Shown piece by piece: positions 27,201 to 35,869 of a stretch of DNA of 59,574 nt. Made by a program: the position numbers and the translations under genes. Source of the stretch: an uncultured bacterium (GTDB lineage: Bacteria; Verrucomicrobiota; Kiritimatiellia; RFP12; UBA1067). The stretch is taken from NCBI GenBank assembly GCA_902801025.1, contig CADCGZ010000046.1:1-59574 (forward strand). The letters run 5' to 3'. The notes beneath the pieces were generated by a model that searched no databases, had not been told where the DNA came from, and was given only the letters and a program-made list of their open reading frames with translations. Positions within the stretch are counted from its first letter, which is position 1, and each line of letters opens with the position of its first letter.

Positions 27201-29303
27201 GGCGTGGGGGCTCTTGAAGTCGACATCGCCCGAGAACGCGACCGTTCCGCGAACGGGGTCGGTGGTGGCGAGAACGGCGAAGCCCTCCACGCCCGCGCCC
27301 TTGTAAGCGCCAATGTTGTTCGCCGGGTTGTCCGCGATGCACGCCGAGCCGACGCGCAGGCGCGCGTCGTAGCCTTCAAGCGAAACGAACGTCGGCTGCG
27401 CCTCGATGTTGCCGGGGCCGTAGTCCGTCATCGCCGGAATCGTGCAGCAGTTCGTCGCCGCAATGCCCCAGTACTCTTGATCCGCCCAGTTCGCCTCGTC
27501 GCCGTCGAGCGTGAGGTTGTTGACGACAATCGAGCGCACGAGCTGGCAATCCGGTCCGATGGCCGTGTAGCCGGTGAAGTAGTCGTCCGAGGCGCTGTAG
27601 CCGATCGTGTTCCCGGCCACGGTGCAGTCTTCAAGCGTCGAGTCGCGGAAGAGATATTCTTTCGTGGTGCTGTTGCCCGTCACATAGCAGCGCGTGAACG
27701 AGCAGTCGTCGAAACAGTAGCTCGGGCTTTGCACGCCGATGATCGTGCAGTCTTCGAGGTCCGCGTTCTGGAACCGGATTCCCTCGACCGTGATGTTCGC
27801 GATCTTGAGGTGGTCGTTCTGCCCTTGGAAGAAGCCATCGCCGTCAGGGTAGACGATCTTCGTGTCGGCGGAGGAGCCGGTGGTGCGGATTGTCACGCCG
27901 CCGGGGAATCCGAGAGAGTCGTCGTCAATGACATAGACGCCAGGCACGAGGTTGAGCGTGTCGCCTTTGCACAGGGCGAGCCCCGGTTCGGGGAATTTCG
28001 TCCACGGATGCTCCACCGAGCCGTCGGCGGCCCCGGGATCGGCGGCGGGGTCGAGGTAGAACTCTTTCGAGATATAGACGTGCCATGTAATGGAGTTCGT
28101 CCAGTATGCGTCCGAAATCGTGCACTTCACGACGGACGAACCACCCCAGCGCTGAATCTCGTAGAGCTCGTTCGAGGCGACGAAGGTCAGGTCCGCGCCA
28201 GTTCCAAGCGTGCGCTTCACGGGGGACTCGACGTCGGCGTCAAGGAATGTCCACGTGATGTCAAAGGGACCGCCCTTCGGGTCGCTCGCCTCGACGTGGA
28301 AGTTGAGCGTATCGCCGATCGCAAGTGCGCGAACCGTGTTCGTGTCGGCCGGAGTGAAGGCGTCGAACACCGGCGGCTTGTCGGGGTTCTCGGCGACTGT
28401 GAGCGTGTAGTAGTTGGTGGTCGCGGTGCTCGTGCCTGCGTCGTAGACGCTCACGCCAAACGTCCACGTGCCAAACTCGCTCGTCTGGCCGGAGAGCGTC
28501 GCGGTCGGATAGTAGAGGTCGGATGAATAGTCGTAGTTCCCTTGGAAAGTAAAACCATCCGGATAGCCGGTATAGGTGGTGAAGACGTAGTCGCAGGTCG
28601 GGATGCCGTCGCTCTCCTCGCCGACGGGCAGGGTAGCGCGGCTGGAGTGAACAGTGTCGTAGTACGAAAGCCCCACAGCTCTGACGGAGTCGCCAATCGT
28701 GTCGCCCGCGTCCTGGCGGTAGGAGTAGCGGATCGTGCCGTCGCTCTTGAGCGTCACGCGGTAGGCGAACTTGCAGGCGACCTCGCTGGCGTTGGTGTAG
28801 TCCGCCGCGAAGCGGAACGACACCTCGTTCGCGACGCTCGTATCGACGTACCCTTCCACATTCTCGGCTTCCTCCATCCAGAACGGGACGAGCGCGTTGT
28901 AGAGATAGTAGTAATAGCCAACACTGTAGTCGAAGGCACTGCGACCGCTCGTGAAGAACAGGATGCCTCCCGCGCTAATATAGAGGTTGGTGAAGGACTG
29001 GTCGCGGTAAGGAAACGCGAACGGCAGCGTATAGACGATGTTCGTATAGAACGTCTGCGCGCCATCCCACAGCGGCGTATCGTTCGCGCCGACGGCGTAG
29101 GTGGACGCCGCGCTCTCCACCTTCCAGGCGACCGTCGACCACGACAAGCCGCCCGCCCCAGACGCGCCCGTCGTTGAGAAGTTCTGCGCGTAGTGAACCT
29201 GTTGGGTCGCGACCGGGATTTCGGTCGGCGTGATGGCGACGTCCGCGAATGCGGGAGTGAGCGCCGCGAACATCGCGGCCGCGAGGGTCAGTATTTTTTT
29301 CAT
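24282..29303 (-). CDS. Giant multidomain surface protein, N-terminal third (before frameshift)
   Basis: 1,673 residues from the ATG at 29303, supported by an AGGAA ribosome-binding site. MKKILTLAAAMFAALTPAFA is a signal peptide. Then come beta-sandwich/Ig-like sequence (to ~410), a first pectate-lyase-like beta-helix (~413-670, KEFYLDPAADPG start), an InlB-like module (~673-750), a second beta-helix (~755-1035, KEFYVNPTEAD start), an Fn3-like domain (~1041-1130), further beta-sandwich and cadherin/PKD-like sequence (~1133-1480), and a third beta-helix (~1490 on) cut by the frameshift. The repeated DP-GDGSAAAP-KTIAAA-type openings suggest one ancestral beta-helix unit duplicated three times. 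The likely role is adhesion or carbohydrate binding at the cell surface. Confidence 0.85.
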   Translation of the reverse strand: MKKILTLAAAMFAALTPAFADVAITPTEIPVATQQVHYAQNFSTTGASGAGGLSWSTVAWKVESAASTYAVGANDTPLWDGAQTFYTNIVYTLPFAFPYRDQSFTNLYISAGGILFFTSGRSAFDYSVGYYYYLYNALVPFWMEEAENVEGYVDTSVANEVSFRFAADYTNASEVACKFAYRVTLKSDGTIRYSYRQDAGDTIGDSVRAVGLSYYDTVHSSRATLPVGEESDGIPTCDYVFTTYTGYPDGFTFQGNYDYSSDLYYPTATLSGQTSEFGTWTFGVSVYDAGTSTATTNYYTLTVAENPDKPPVFDAFTPADTNTVRALAIGDTLNFHVEASDPKGGPFDITWTFLDADVESPVKRTLGTGADLTFVASNELYEIQRWGGSSVVKCTISDAYWTNSITWHVYISKEFYLDPAADPGAADGSVEHPWTKFPEPGLALCKGDTLNLVPGVYVIDDDSLGFPGGVTIRTTGSSADTKIVYPDGDGFFQGQNDHLKIANITVEGIRFQNADLEDCTIIGVQSPSYCFDDCSFTRCYVTGNSTTKEYLFRDSTLEDCTVAGNTIGYSASDDYFTGYTAIGPDCQLVRSIVVNNLTLDGDEANWADQEYWGIAATNCCTIPAMTDYGPGNIEAQPTFVSLEGYDARLRVGSACIADNPANNIGAYKGAGVEGFAVLATTDPVRGTVAFSGDVDFKSPHATHIVASGGSVTVTATAVTNRVFKNWIVNGEEGATTPTLTLNDITADMEVEAVFEVKEFYVNPTEADDTGDGSAAAPKKTIAAAAALALDGETIRLAEGSYEPFALTGSLKLTLLGAGAGRTVIDGGFTNTCVVLGSNMTLKNASVINGSAKNYAGGVYGGTIENCVVSNCASRSFSNCYAGGVCNATIISSLIANNVQTNHIYGGYAAGVKSCKVYNSTIANNTTSGSSDCPGGAYGSYLKNCIVYSNGNRQIDNCYNEKFNNSISTNIVAESNLIGVDPWFIDAANGDYRLTAGSPAIDAGENVPQVSYAGALDLAGDRRVRGAAVDYGCYEGGIVTGAPAAPVATGTSAKAAKGIPFAWEAVPNAAQYRIYRGTTDDPAAATLLGSTTATNYLDLATTGGTDYFYWISAWNSQYDESEKCGPIAVTSYADLKIETASFPAATEAVPYSVQLECSGNVGAATWSLPYAFVTRETNTFAAATGVLVDDDWPTKDKSYQHNPIIELPFTFTWFGTPYDVIRLSEHGAIAFGDTGNSLSWSYSAIDETPKIAVLEGVSGWGDYTTISEIRVDSQSDYVKISWKGKSDGYLAEFSATLYPDNTVRLSYGSCRGGGYIAYSNGSDESAVEILRVREDFSNMDDVLITCLPNESHLALSEGGLLSGIEDDAGEYLVSVLVTDADNGDAAWKTFALTVNANANKRPVIDAVTPDADEVLVLAGDSQEFTVTAHDPESAALSYSWYLDDALVSTAGANWTYAPTDADRGRHSLVCEVADALWTNGQVYAEWEVSVAQKLYVDAVNGTTNGTGTAESPFKTLQQAEGWISGGETVFVAPGTYAPVRVWGGGMPDPVTFCATGSAAETIIDGGSTNICVDDYHCSKNFTFVGFTLRNGGDEDYAGTASYGVNLKDCVVTGCKSWRCTIYGANVENCQIYGNTALRHGAAVGFCKVVNSLIYGNTSGETGVVYRSTLERCTV
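24284..24286 (-). other. Frameshift site in the giant surface protein gene
   Basis: The upstream frame reads LERCTV then TAA (24282-24284); the downstream frame carries on as LTAMVGGGL and TADHSIVWGN, the expected continuation of a beta-helix. One extra T in the minus-strand TTT run, or loss of two bases, restores a single frame. The site has no canonical X XXY YYZ slippery heptamer. Confidence 0.8.
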
Positions 29304-29568
29304 GGGAATGTTCCTATTGACAAAGCGTACGCCTTCAGTCGACTGTTGGCGACCGTTTTCGACGAAAATACGCTCGTGATGGTCGTAGATTTCATTGCGG
29401 CTATTCGCTTTAGCGACACCCAGTCGGGCACAGCCGTAGCAGGCCATTCCCCGAAAGGTGCAAGTATAATACCATAATTCCGCCTGTCAGAGCAATAGCA
29501 ATGCATCATCCGATGCTTTGCCAGAGTAAACGCAATCTTAGATTTTGTTTCGATTGGTCAAAGGGGCC
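29304..29568 (-). promoter_or_regulatory. Leader and weak promoter region of the giant gene
   Basis: A TGGTATTAT element on the minus strand (29466-29474) is the best extended -10 candidate and would give a ~160-base leader. I see no riboswitch, hairpin array or small gene in this stretch. Confidence 0.3.
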
Positions 29569-29614
29569 CCTAATCGACCCTGGTATAATCGAACCTAACT
29601 GACCCTAATCGACC
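29569..29614. repeat. CCCTAATCGACC-type micro-repeat
   Basis: Three degenerate copies of CCTAATCGACC/CCTAACTGACC around TGGTATAATCGAA, downstream of the permease gene. The same unit is found inside the pseudouridine synthase gene at 40741-40776. Confidence 0.7.
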
Positions 29615-29641
29615 GTTACCAGCCAGATCTTACACGGAAAT

Positions 29642-30475
29642 TCAGCGCTCGCTGCGGAGCGCGGGGTCGAGACGGTCGCGCAAGAAGTCTGCGAGATGAT
29701 TGAAGACGAGGACGAGCACGAAAATCGCAAGCGTCGTGAACGTCATCTCCCACCAGACGCCCTGCCAGAGCCGCGCGCGCGCATTGTTGATCATGACGCC
29801 CCACGACGGTTCGCCCTGCACGCCGATGCCGAGGAACGAGATGAACACCTCCGTCGCGACGGCCGACGGGAAGCGTATCGAGAACTGGATGAGGACGATA
29901 TGCGCGACATTCGGCAAGATGTGGCGGAACATTATCCTGAGATGCGAATACCCGAGCACCTTCGCCGCCTGGACGTAGGCGCGGTCGCGGTGCTTCATCA
30001 CCTCGGCGCGGATAGTTCGGCAGACGCCCACCCACGTGGTGAAGCCAATGCCAAGATACAACCCCATCAGCCCCTGTCCGACGACAAGTGAGATCGCAAG
30101 GATGAAGAGAAGTCCCGGCATCGATGCAACGGTCGCACATAGCCACACGACGACCGAGTCTACCTTTCCGCCGAAGTAGCCGCCGAGAAGCCCGAGGAAG
30201 ACGCCAAGCGGAATCGCTATGAGCGACGTCATGATGCCGACATGGAACGCGATGCGCGTACCCTGCACGAGCCGAAGCCCCACATCGCGCCCGAGGTTGT
30301 CGGTGCCGAGCCAGTGCTCGGCTGACGGCGGCTGGTAGCGCTCCTTGGTGTTGACGACGTTGTAGGCCGGCGTCACGTCGCGCGCAAGGGCGACGCGATA
30401 CTGCACCTCGCCGTAGACGGCGGCAGCGAAATACGCGGCAAGAATGATTAGGCAGATCTTAATTGAAAGCTTCAT
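29642..30475 (-). CDS. OppC/DppC-type ABC transporter permease
   Basis: 277 residues with an N-terminal membrane segment, the signature HWLGTDNLGRDV, about five further membrane segments, and the EAA loop around QAAKVLGYSHLRIMFRHILPN that docks the ATPase. It belongs to the inner-membrane dipeptide/oligopeptide/nickel family. It overlaps cmk by 17 bases. No partner permease, ATPase or binding protein is adjacent, so its transporter must be assembled from genes elsewhere or it is an orphan. Confidence 0.88.
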   Translation of the reverse strand: MKLSIKICLIILAAYFAAAVYGEVQYRVALARDVTPAYNVVNTKERYQPPSAEHWLGTDNLGRDVGLRLVQGTRIAFHVGIMTSLIAIPLGVFLGLLGGYFGGKVDSVVVWLCATVASMPGLLFILAISLVVGQGLMGLYLGIGFTTWVGVCRTIRAEVMKHRDRAYVQAAKVLGYSHLRIMFRHILPNVAHIVLIQFSIRFPSAVATEVFISFLGIGVQGEPSWGVMINNARARLWQGVWWEMTFTTLAIFVLVLVFNHLADFLRDRLDPALRSER

Positions 30476-31130
30476 TGACCTTCTCCACCACTATGTCGAC
30501 CACCTGCTCCAGTGTCAGGTCGGAAGAGTCGATTTCGATTGCACCGTCCGCCTTCCTGAGCGGAGCATACTTTCTCGTAGAATCTATCGCGTCGCGTGCG
30601 AGGAGCGACGCCTTTACTGCCGCGGCAGACTGGTTGGCGATTCCCTTCTCGACCTCCTCTTTCTGGCGGCGCCTGGCGCGCGCCTCGGCGGATGCCGTGA
30701 GGTAGAAGCGAGCGGGAGAATCGGGGAACACGGCGGTCGTGATGTCGCGGCCTTCTACTACGAGATTGCCGAAGCGCGTCATATCGCGCAGAAGCGCGGT
30801 AATCTTGTCGCGGACTGCCTTCACGGTCGCGACCTGAGAGGCGTGGGCGTTGATCTCGGGCGTGCGGATGCGGTCGCCCGGCGGCTCGCCGCCGACATAG
30901 TAGGCGATTGCGCCATTCTCTGGACGGCACTCGATTTCGACAGTTGGCGCAAAGGCCGCGACCTCGTCGGGGTTGTCGGTATCGACCTTCCTGACGAGCG
31001 CCTGCCAAGTCATGATGCGGTAGAGAGCGCCCGAATCGACATGGAGAAAGCCGAGCTTCTTGCCGACAATACGCGACACGGAGCTCTTGCCAGCGCCGCT
31101 CGGTCCGTCTATTGCTATTACTCTTGACAT
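30459..31130 (-). CDS. cmk: Cytidylate kinase
   Basis: 223 residues, normal length. P-loop IDGPSGAGKSSVSR, HVDSGALYR for nucleotide binding, VVEGRDITTAVFPD, and the lid region with RKYAPLRKADGAIEIDSSD. It phosphorylates CMP and dCMP. The gene sits in a minus-strand run with the exchanger and the permease. Confidence 0.96.
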   Translation of the reverse strand: MSRVIAIDGPSGAGKSSVSRIVGKKLGFLHVDSGALYRIMTWQALVRKVDTDNPDEVAAFAPTVEIECRPENGAIAYYVGGEPPGDRIRTPEINAHASQVATVKAVRDKITALLRDMTRFGNLVVEGRDITTAVFPDSPARFYLTASAEARARRRQKEEVEKGIANQSAAAVKASLLARDAIDSTRKYAPLRKADGAIEIDSSDLTLEQVVDIVVEKVNEAFN

Positions 31131-31158
31131 GGTCTATCCGTTGTTTGTTGCCAAAGGC

Positions 31159-32163
31159 CTACAGCCGCCCCGTCTCCTGCAAGAACATGAGGACTGTGTA
31201 GCCGACGAAGACGAGAAGCCAGACCGCGGCCTCGCGGCGGCGAATCCGCCCGGGATCCCTCGGGCTGCGGAAATTCAGGCCGAAGACGAGGATGGAGAGC
31301 GAAAGAAGCGCATTTAGCGGAAGGTCGCGCCTAAGGACGTAGGGCGAGAATTCGTCCACTGGCGAGATGACGCAGGCAAGCCCCACGACCGCGAGCGTGT
31401 TAAACAGGTTCGAGCCGATTATGTTGCCAAGCACGAACTCATGCTCGCCGCGACGCGCCGAGGCGATGGCACTCGCGAGTTCCGGTAGCGAAGTGCCCAC
31501 GGCGACGATGGTGAGCCCAATCATCAGGTCAGAAACGCCAAGCGTCTTGGCGAGATCGACAGAACCCCACACGAGGATATGCGACGAGCCGATGAGAACG
31601 GCAAGCCCGACAAGAACCTTGACGACGGCAAGCGGAAGACCCTTCTTGTCCGCTTCTGGCGAGGAAGCGACATCACTATCCGCCGACGCACCCTTTGTAC
31701 GCTGGTCGTACCAGCAGTAAAGGGGCAAAAGGACGGCAAAGGCGACGAGGAGGATCCCCGCGTCGAGCCGAGTGCAACGGCCATCGCGGAGAACGAACAT
31801 CGAGAAAAGCGATATGGCGACAAGCCCAGGGCCTGCGACAAGCGTTGTTGACGGCCGCGCGACAAGTGGGCAGATGAACGCCGAGACGCCGAGAATCACC
31901 GCAATATTGAAAATGCAGCTTCCATAGGCGTTGCCTAGCGAGAGGTTTGCGTGACCGGAAAGCCCCGACAAGGCACTTACGCAAAGTTCTGGCGCGCTCG
32001 TACCAAAGCCGATGACGACCATGCCCACTACGAACGGGGAGATGCCGAGCGCCTTGGCTACTTGAGCCGCGCCGTCGACAAACACACCGCTTGACCATGC
32101 GAGGGCAACAAGCCCCCCGATGATCATCACAATCGAGAGCCAAAGCGGTATGTCGGAATACAT
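31159..32163 (-). CDS. Calcium/sodium antiporter of the CaCA (YrbG-like) family
   Basis: 334 residues with about ten membrane segments in two inverted halves. The two alpha-repeats are evident: GFGTSAPELCVSA with LGNAYGSCIFN, and AVGTSLPELASAI with LGNIIGSNLFN; their acidic residues form the cation site. Inner membrane. A central hydrophilic loop (SADSDVASSPEADKKG) separates the halves. The message is predicted leaderless. Confidence 0.92.
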   Translation of the reverse strand: MYSDIPLWLSIVMIIGGLVALAWSSGVFVDGAAQVAKALGISPFVVGMVVIGFGTSAPELCVSALSGLSGHANLSLGNAYGSCIFNIAVILGVSAFICPLVARPSTTLVAGPGLVAISLFSMFVLRDGRCTRLDAGILLVAFAVLLPLYCWYDQRTKGASADSDVASSPEADKKGLPLAVVKVLVGLAVLIGSSHILVWGSVDLAKTLGVSDLMIGLTIVAVGTSLPELASAIASARRGEHEFVLGNIIGSNLFNTLAVVGLACVISPVDEFSPYVLRRDLPLNALLSLSILVFGLNFRSPRDPGRIRRREAAVWLLVFVGYTVLMFLQETGRL

Positions 32164-32170
32164 TGCGCTT

Positions 32171-32179
32171 ATTATACCA
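32171..32179 (-). promoter_or_regulatory. Extended -10 promoter of the CaCA exchanger gene
   Basis: TGGTATAAT on the minus strand, 7 bases before the ATG at 32163, inside the 37-base gap after the glycosyltransferase gene. Confidence 0.75.
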
Positions 32180-32200
32180 AAAAAACGCAGGCCCTATGCG

Positions 32201-34051
32201 TCAGGCGTGGTCTTTGCCGATGAACTCGCAGGTGGCCTTCTTCGCAAGAAGCCCGCCGAGGAATCGGATGCCGTATGTCACATGCGTGGCAAGAACGCCG
32301 CAGAGCGTTATGATCCAAACCGCGGGATTGAGCGAGAAGGAAGTCAGCAAGACAAGGAGAATGTACGTGAGCATCGGCATCGAGATAAGCCCCTGCCAAA
32401 TGCAGAAGAGCTCGACCGACATCACGCCCGGTTGCGGGATCGCAACGAGAATCGCCCAGATAAAGAGATACGCGACAAAGAGCGTCGGAATGAAATACGA
32501 AAGCCGAAGCGAATTGGACGGATAGCGCTTGCAGAAATAGCCACGGTGGAACGCATAGCGTCCGAGCTGCCGCAAATGCGCCCCGAAAAGAGGACGCCGA
32601 TGGTGGCATACGACGACCCAAGGGTCATAGACTATGCGCTTGCCGGCATCGACGATGTCCTTGCAGAGAAGCGTGTCCTCGCCCGGCCAGAAGTCGGTGC
32701 GGTAGCCGCCGAAAGAATCAAGAAGCGACTTCCTGACAAAGAGGTTGCAACTCGGGTAGTCGTCAACGTCGCGCCTGACGCCACCCGCCTTGTAGCGGTA
32801 GCGGTAATTGCCCGAGACGAGCAGATTGTCGTAGACGCGCCCGCCCATGCGCGCGAGGAACGAGTCGCCCGGCGGCGTCACACCAGGCCCTCCGACGGCG
32901 CCAATCGTCTCGTCTCCGAAATAGCGGACGGCGTATTCAAGCCAATGCGCGTCGGGATAGGCATCGTCGTCGATGAACGCGATGATCTCGCCCTTCGCCG
33001 CCTTGATGCCGAGATTCCTTTTCTCAGCAGGCCTCACCTTGCCGGTAGGGAGAATGGAGAGCTTAACGTCCTTTGGCAGGGGTTCGGGGGTATCTGAACC
33101 CCCGTCCATTCCATCCGGAAGCACTATCACCTCAAAATTTCTATACGACTGCTTCCCGAGCGCGGCAAGACACTCATCGAGCATCCAGCTGCGGCGCGGG
33201 CAAGCGATCACCACCGAGACGAGCGGATCGTGGTCGAGTTTCGGCGGCACCTCGGCCTTCGCATAGTAGCGAAGGACGCGCAAACGGTAGAAGACGGCGA
33301 GCGAGTCGAGCGCCATCGTCTTTACCGTGTTTGGCTTGAGCGCGCCGAACTTGTTGCCGAAGCGAATCACTACAGGTGCCTCGGCGATCTTCGCGCCGCG
33401 CTGGTGGGCGATTGCGAGAAGCTCCAAGTCAAAAGCATAAGTCTTGACGAGCATGCGACCGAGCGATTCGCCAAGCACTTCGCGGCGAAAGAGCTTCATG
33501 CCAGTCTGCGTGTCGGTTATCGGGAGCCCGACGAAGATCCTGACGAGCGTGAAGTAGACCCAGCTCACGATCCGGCGGTGCCACGGATACTGCACGACGC
33601 TTCTCTTGTGACGCTTCGAGCCAATCACGATGTCTGCGCCCTTCTCAACCATTGCCTCGAAGAACCACGGCGTCTGCTTCGGGTTGATGTCGAGGTCGCC
33701 GTCAAGCAGCATCACGTATTCGCCAGTCGACGCGTCGAATCCAGCCCTTAGCGCGGCGCCCTTGCCACCGTTCCTCTGGCATATAACTGGTCTCACGACG
33801 ACATGCTCGTACTTCGGCTCTGCCGCGCGAGCAAGCGCCGCCGCAGTGTCATCAGTAGAGCCGTCGTCAACGGGAACGAGCTCCGCCCTGATTCCGTGGG
33901 AATCGAAAAGCCGCGCCGTCTCAGCGACATTTTGCTCTATCGTGTCCGCAAGGTTGTAGACCGGCATGATGACGGAGAGCCGGCCGATGCCTATCGCGTC
34001 GCGCGCGATGGCCCACTTGGCCTCAAGCTTCGTCCTGCCGCCTTCGGACAT
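32201..34051 (-). CDS. Tandem GT2 glycosyltransferase, membrane-anchored
   Basis: 616 residues with two GT-A catalytic domains. The first (~25-260) is DPM1/dolichyl-phosphate-sugar synthase-like: VIMPVYNLADTI, DDGSTDD, and DGDLD as the metal-binding DxD. The second (~280-500) starts VSVVIACPRRSWM and has IDDDAYPD and a late PGEDTLLC motif. Two or three membrane segments close the protein. It may link polyprenyl-phosphate sugar synthesis and a second sugar transfer in cell-envelope polysaccharide assembly. A GGGAG ribosome-binding site precedes the ATG, 14 bases after yidC, so it is probably co-transcribed with yidC. Confidence 0.85.
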   Translation of the reverse strand: MSEGGRTKLEAKWAIARDAIGIGRLSVIMPVYNLADTIEQNVAETARLFDSHGIRAELVPVDDGSTDDTAAALARAAEPKYEHVVVRPVICQRNGGKGAALRAGFDASTGEYVMLLDGDLDINPKQTPWFFEAMVEKGADIVIGSKRHKRSVVQYPWHRRIVSWVYFTLVRIFVGLPITDTQTGMKLFRREVLGESLGRMLVKTYAFDLELLAIAHQRGAKIAEAPVVIRFGNKFGALKPNTVKTMALDSLAVFYRLRVLRYYAKAEVPPKLDHDPLVSVVIACPRRSWMLDECLAALGKQSYRNFEVIVLPDGMDGGSDTPEPLPKDVKLSILPTGKVRPAEKRNLGIKAAKGEIIAFIDDDAYPDAHWLEYAVRYFGDETIGAVGGPGVTPPGDSFLARMGGRVYDNLLVSGNYRYRYKAGGVRRDVDDYPSCNLFVRKSLLDSFGGYRTDFWPGEDTLLCKDIVDAGKRIVYDPWVVVCHHRRPLFGAHLRQLGRYAFHRGYFCKRYPSNSLRLSYFIPTLFVAYLFIWAILVAIPQPGVMSVELFCIWQGLISMPMLTYILLVLLTSFSLNPAVWIITLCGVLATHVTYGIRFLGGLLAKKATCEFIGKDHA

Positions 34052-34065
34052 TGATCTCCCTCAAA

Positions 34066-35808
34066 TCACTTTCCGTGGCGACGCATCTGCCGCGTGACGG
34101 GCGGGTCGATCACCTCGCCCATGAGGACTTCGCCCTTCGCGGCCGTCTTAGCCGCCGTCTGACGACGAATGATCCACATCTGAACGATAGAGAAGAGGTT
34201 CGAGAGGAACCAGTAGAGAGAAAGCGCCGACGGGAACGAGTAGAACATGAAGAGCATCATCGCCGGCATGAAGATCATCATCATCTTCTGCTGGCTCTTG
34301 TCGCCGGTCGCCGGCGTGAACGCGCTCTGGAGCCCGGTCGAGACGGCCATCAGAATCGGGAGGATGTTGAGCCCACCAAACGGGAACCAGCTGGAGAAGA
34401 GCGCTTCCGGCTCGGAGAGGTCGCCAATCCAGAGGAACGGCGCATAGCGAAGCTCGACTGCGGAGCGAAGCACGTTGAAAAGCGCGATGAAGACGGGAAT
34501 CTGAATCAGCATCGGCAGGCACGAGCTCATCGGGTTGACCTTGTACTCCTTGTAGAGCGCCCATGTCTCCTGCTGCATGCGCTGCGGGTTGTCCTTGAAC
34601 TTCGCCTGGATCTCCTTCATCTTCGGCTGGAGCTCCTGCATCTTCTTCATGCCAACCGTCGACTTGTGCGTAAGCGGCCAGAAAAGAAGGCGGACAAGGA
34701 TCGTGAGGAGGATGATCGCGACGCCGTAGTTCGGGATCATGTTGTTGAAGAAGTTAAGCACCCAGACGAGCGGATAGCAGAGCCACCGCCACATGCCGAA
34801 TTCCATCACGTCCTTCATGCCAAGGTCCCAGAGAAGCGACTGCTTCTTGGGGCCGACGTAGAAGACACTCGTGCGCTTCGCCGCATCGTCCGCGAGCCGG
34901 ACCTTTGCGAAGACTGACGCGGGGCGGTAGTTGGAGGCGGACATGTCGCGCGCGACAGTCGCGTCGAAGCCGGCGTTTGCCGCGGTCGACGAGCAGAACG
35001 CCGTCACGAAGAAGCGGTTCTTGACCGCGACCCACTTCTGCGCGCCCGGATACTTTATCGCGGCCTCTTCAGGCATGCCCGCCGCGCTCTTCGAGCCGCT
35101 GCAGCCGCCCGAAAGCCCGCCGACGAGATAACCCTTGAGCGGAGAGTCGCCCTCGCAGTGGTGGATCACGCCCTCCTTGCCCTTACCGGCGTCCATCGCC
35201 CAGCTGTCGACGGAAAGAAGGTCGTTCTTCGAGTCTCCCATGCGCATCTGCCCAAGGGAGATGGCTCCGCCTATTCCCTCGTCCTCCAGAGTGATGCGGT
35301 AGTCCGCGCCGAGGCGGATGGTGCGGCTCTTGTCACCGTTGACGAAGCGGAAGGAATCGGGATTTTCCTCGGCCACCTCGAACGACTCCACGGCCTCGCC
35401 CGCGCCGAGCGGAGAATCCGCAAAGTCAAAGGCGACAGGCGGGTTCTCGTCGGAGATTTCGCCGCGGTCCTTCGCGTATTTCTTCAAGGTCGCCTTCTTG
35501 ACGACCGCGCCCCAAGTTGAAAGCTCAAGCTTCAGCTCGTCGTTTTCGAGAACGACAATCTTCTCGGGCGTCGTGGGAAGCACGGGAGCCGGCGTTGCAA
35601 CGGCATTGGTCTCGCTATTCGCGGGAACATTGGCCTCCGAAGCCGAAGGTTGCGGTGCGGCGGCCTCGACCGTCACGTTCGTCGCGGCAATCGCCGCCTG
35701 CTCGGCGAGGTATTTCTGGCGCTCCTTTGCGCGTCCCATTTCGTTCCATACGTACCAGGCGAGAACGACGCCCAGAAGGAGGCAGATGATCTTCTCTGTC
35801 TTGTTCAT
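34066..35808 (-). CDS. yidC: Membrane protein insertase YidC
   Basis: 580 residues. An N-terminal membrane anchor (KIICLLLGVVLAWYV), a variable linker, a large periplasmic beta domain (~80-340), then the conserved five-segment insertase core from ~340 (WLCYPLVWVLNFF, YGVAIILLTILVRLLFWPL, SCLPMLIQIPVFIALF, SLYWFLSNLFSIVQ). It folds and inserts inner-membrane proteins with or without SecYEG. The ATG at 35808 has an AGGA site and begins at the anchor. It is normally next to yidD-rnpA-rpmH, but here 3.1 kb of other DNA intervenes. Confidence 0.96.
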   Translation of the reverse strand: MNKTEKIICLLLGVVLAWYVWNEMGRAKERQKYLAEQAAIAATNVTVEAAAPQPSASEANVPANSETNAVATPAPVLPTTPEKIVVLENDELKLELSTWGAVVKKATLKKYAKDRGEISDENPPVAFDFADSPLGAGEAVESFEVAEENPDSFRFVNGDKSRTIRLGADYRITLEDEGIGGAISLGQMRMGDSKNDLLSVDSWAMDAGKGKEGVIHHCEGDSPLKGYLVGGLSGGCSGSKSAAGMPEEAAIKYPGAQKWVAVKNRFFVTAFCSSTAANAGFDATVARDMSASNYRPASVFAKVRLADDAAKRTSVFYVGPKKQSLLWDLGMKDVMEFGMWRWLCYPLVWVLNFFNNMIPNYGVAIILLTILVRLLFWPLTHKSTVGMKKMQELQPKMKEIQAKFKDNPQRMQQETWALYKEYKVNPMSSCLPMLIQIPVFIALFNVLRSAVELRYAPFLWIGDLSEPEALFSSWFPFGGLNILPILMAVSTGLQSAFTPATGDKSQQKMMMIFMPAMMLFMFYSFPSALSLYWFLSNLFSIVQMWIIRRQTAAKTAAKGEVLMGEVIDPPVTRQMRRHGK

Positions 35809-35846
35809 AGATATCCTGATGTCTTCAAATGCAGATTTGGAGGAAT

Positions 35847-35855
35847 ATTTTACCA
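35847..35855 (-). promoter_or_regulatory. Extended -10 element of yidC
   Basis: TGGTAAAAT on the minus strand with a ~40-base leader. The same TATGGTAAAATAT context precedes rpmH. Confidence 0.5.
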
Positions 35856-35869
35856 TAAATCCTCGCCCG

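Noticed and set aside
25629..28526. A second long plus-strand frame (965 codons)
   Set aside because: Same antisense artefact over the N-terminal part of the giant gene.
29569..29614. Telomere-like TTAGGG/CCCTAA repeats
   Set aside because: Irregular 10-11-base units in mid-contig; better explained as one of the micro-repeat families.
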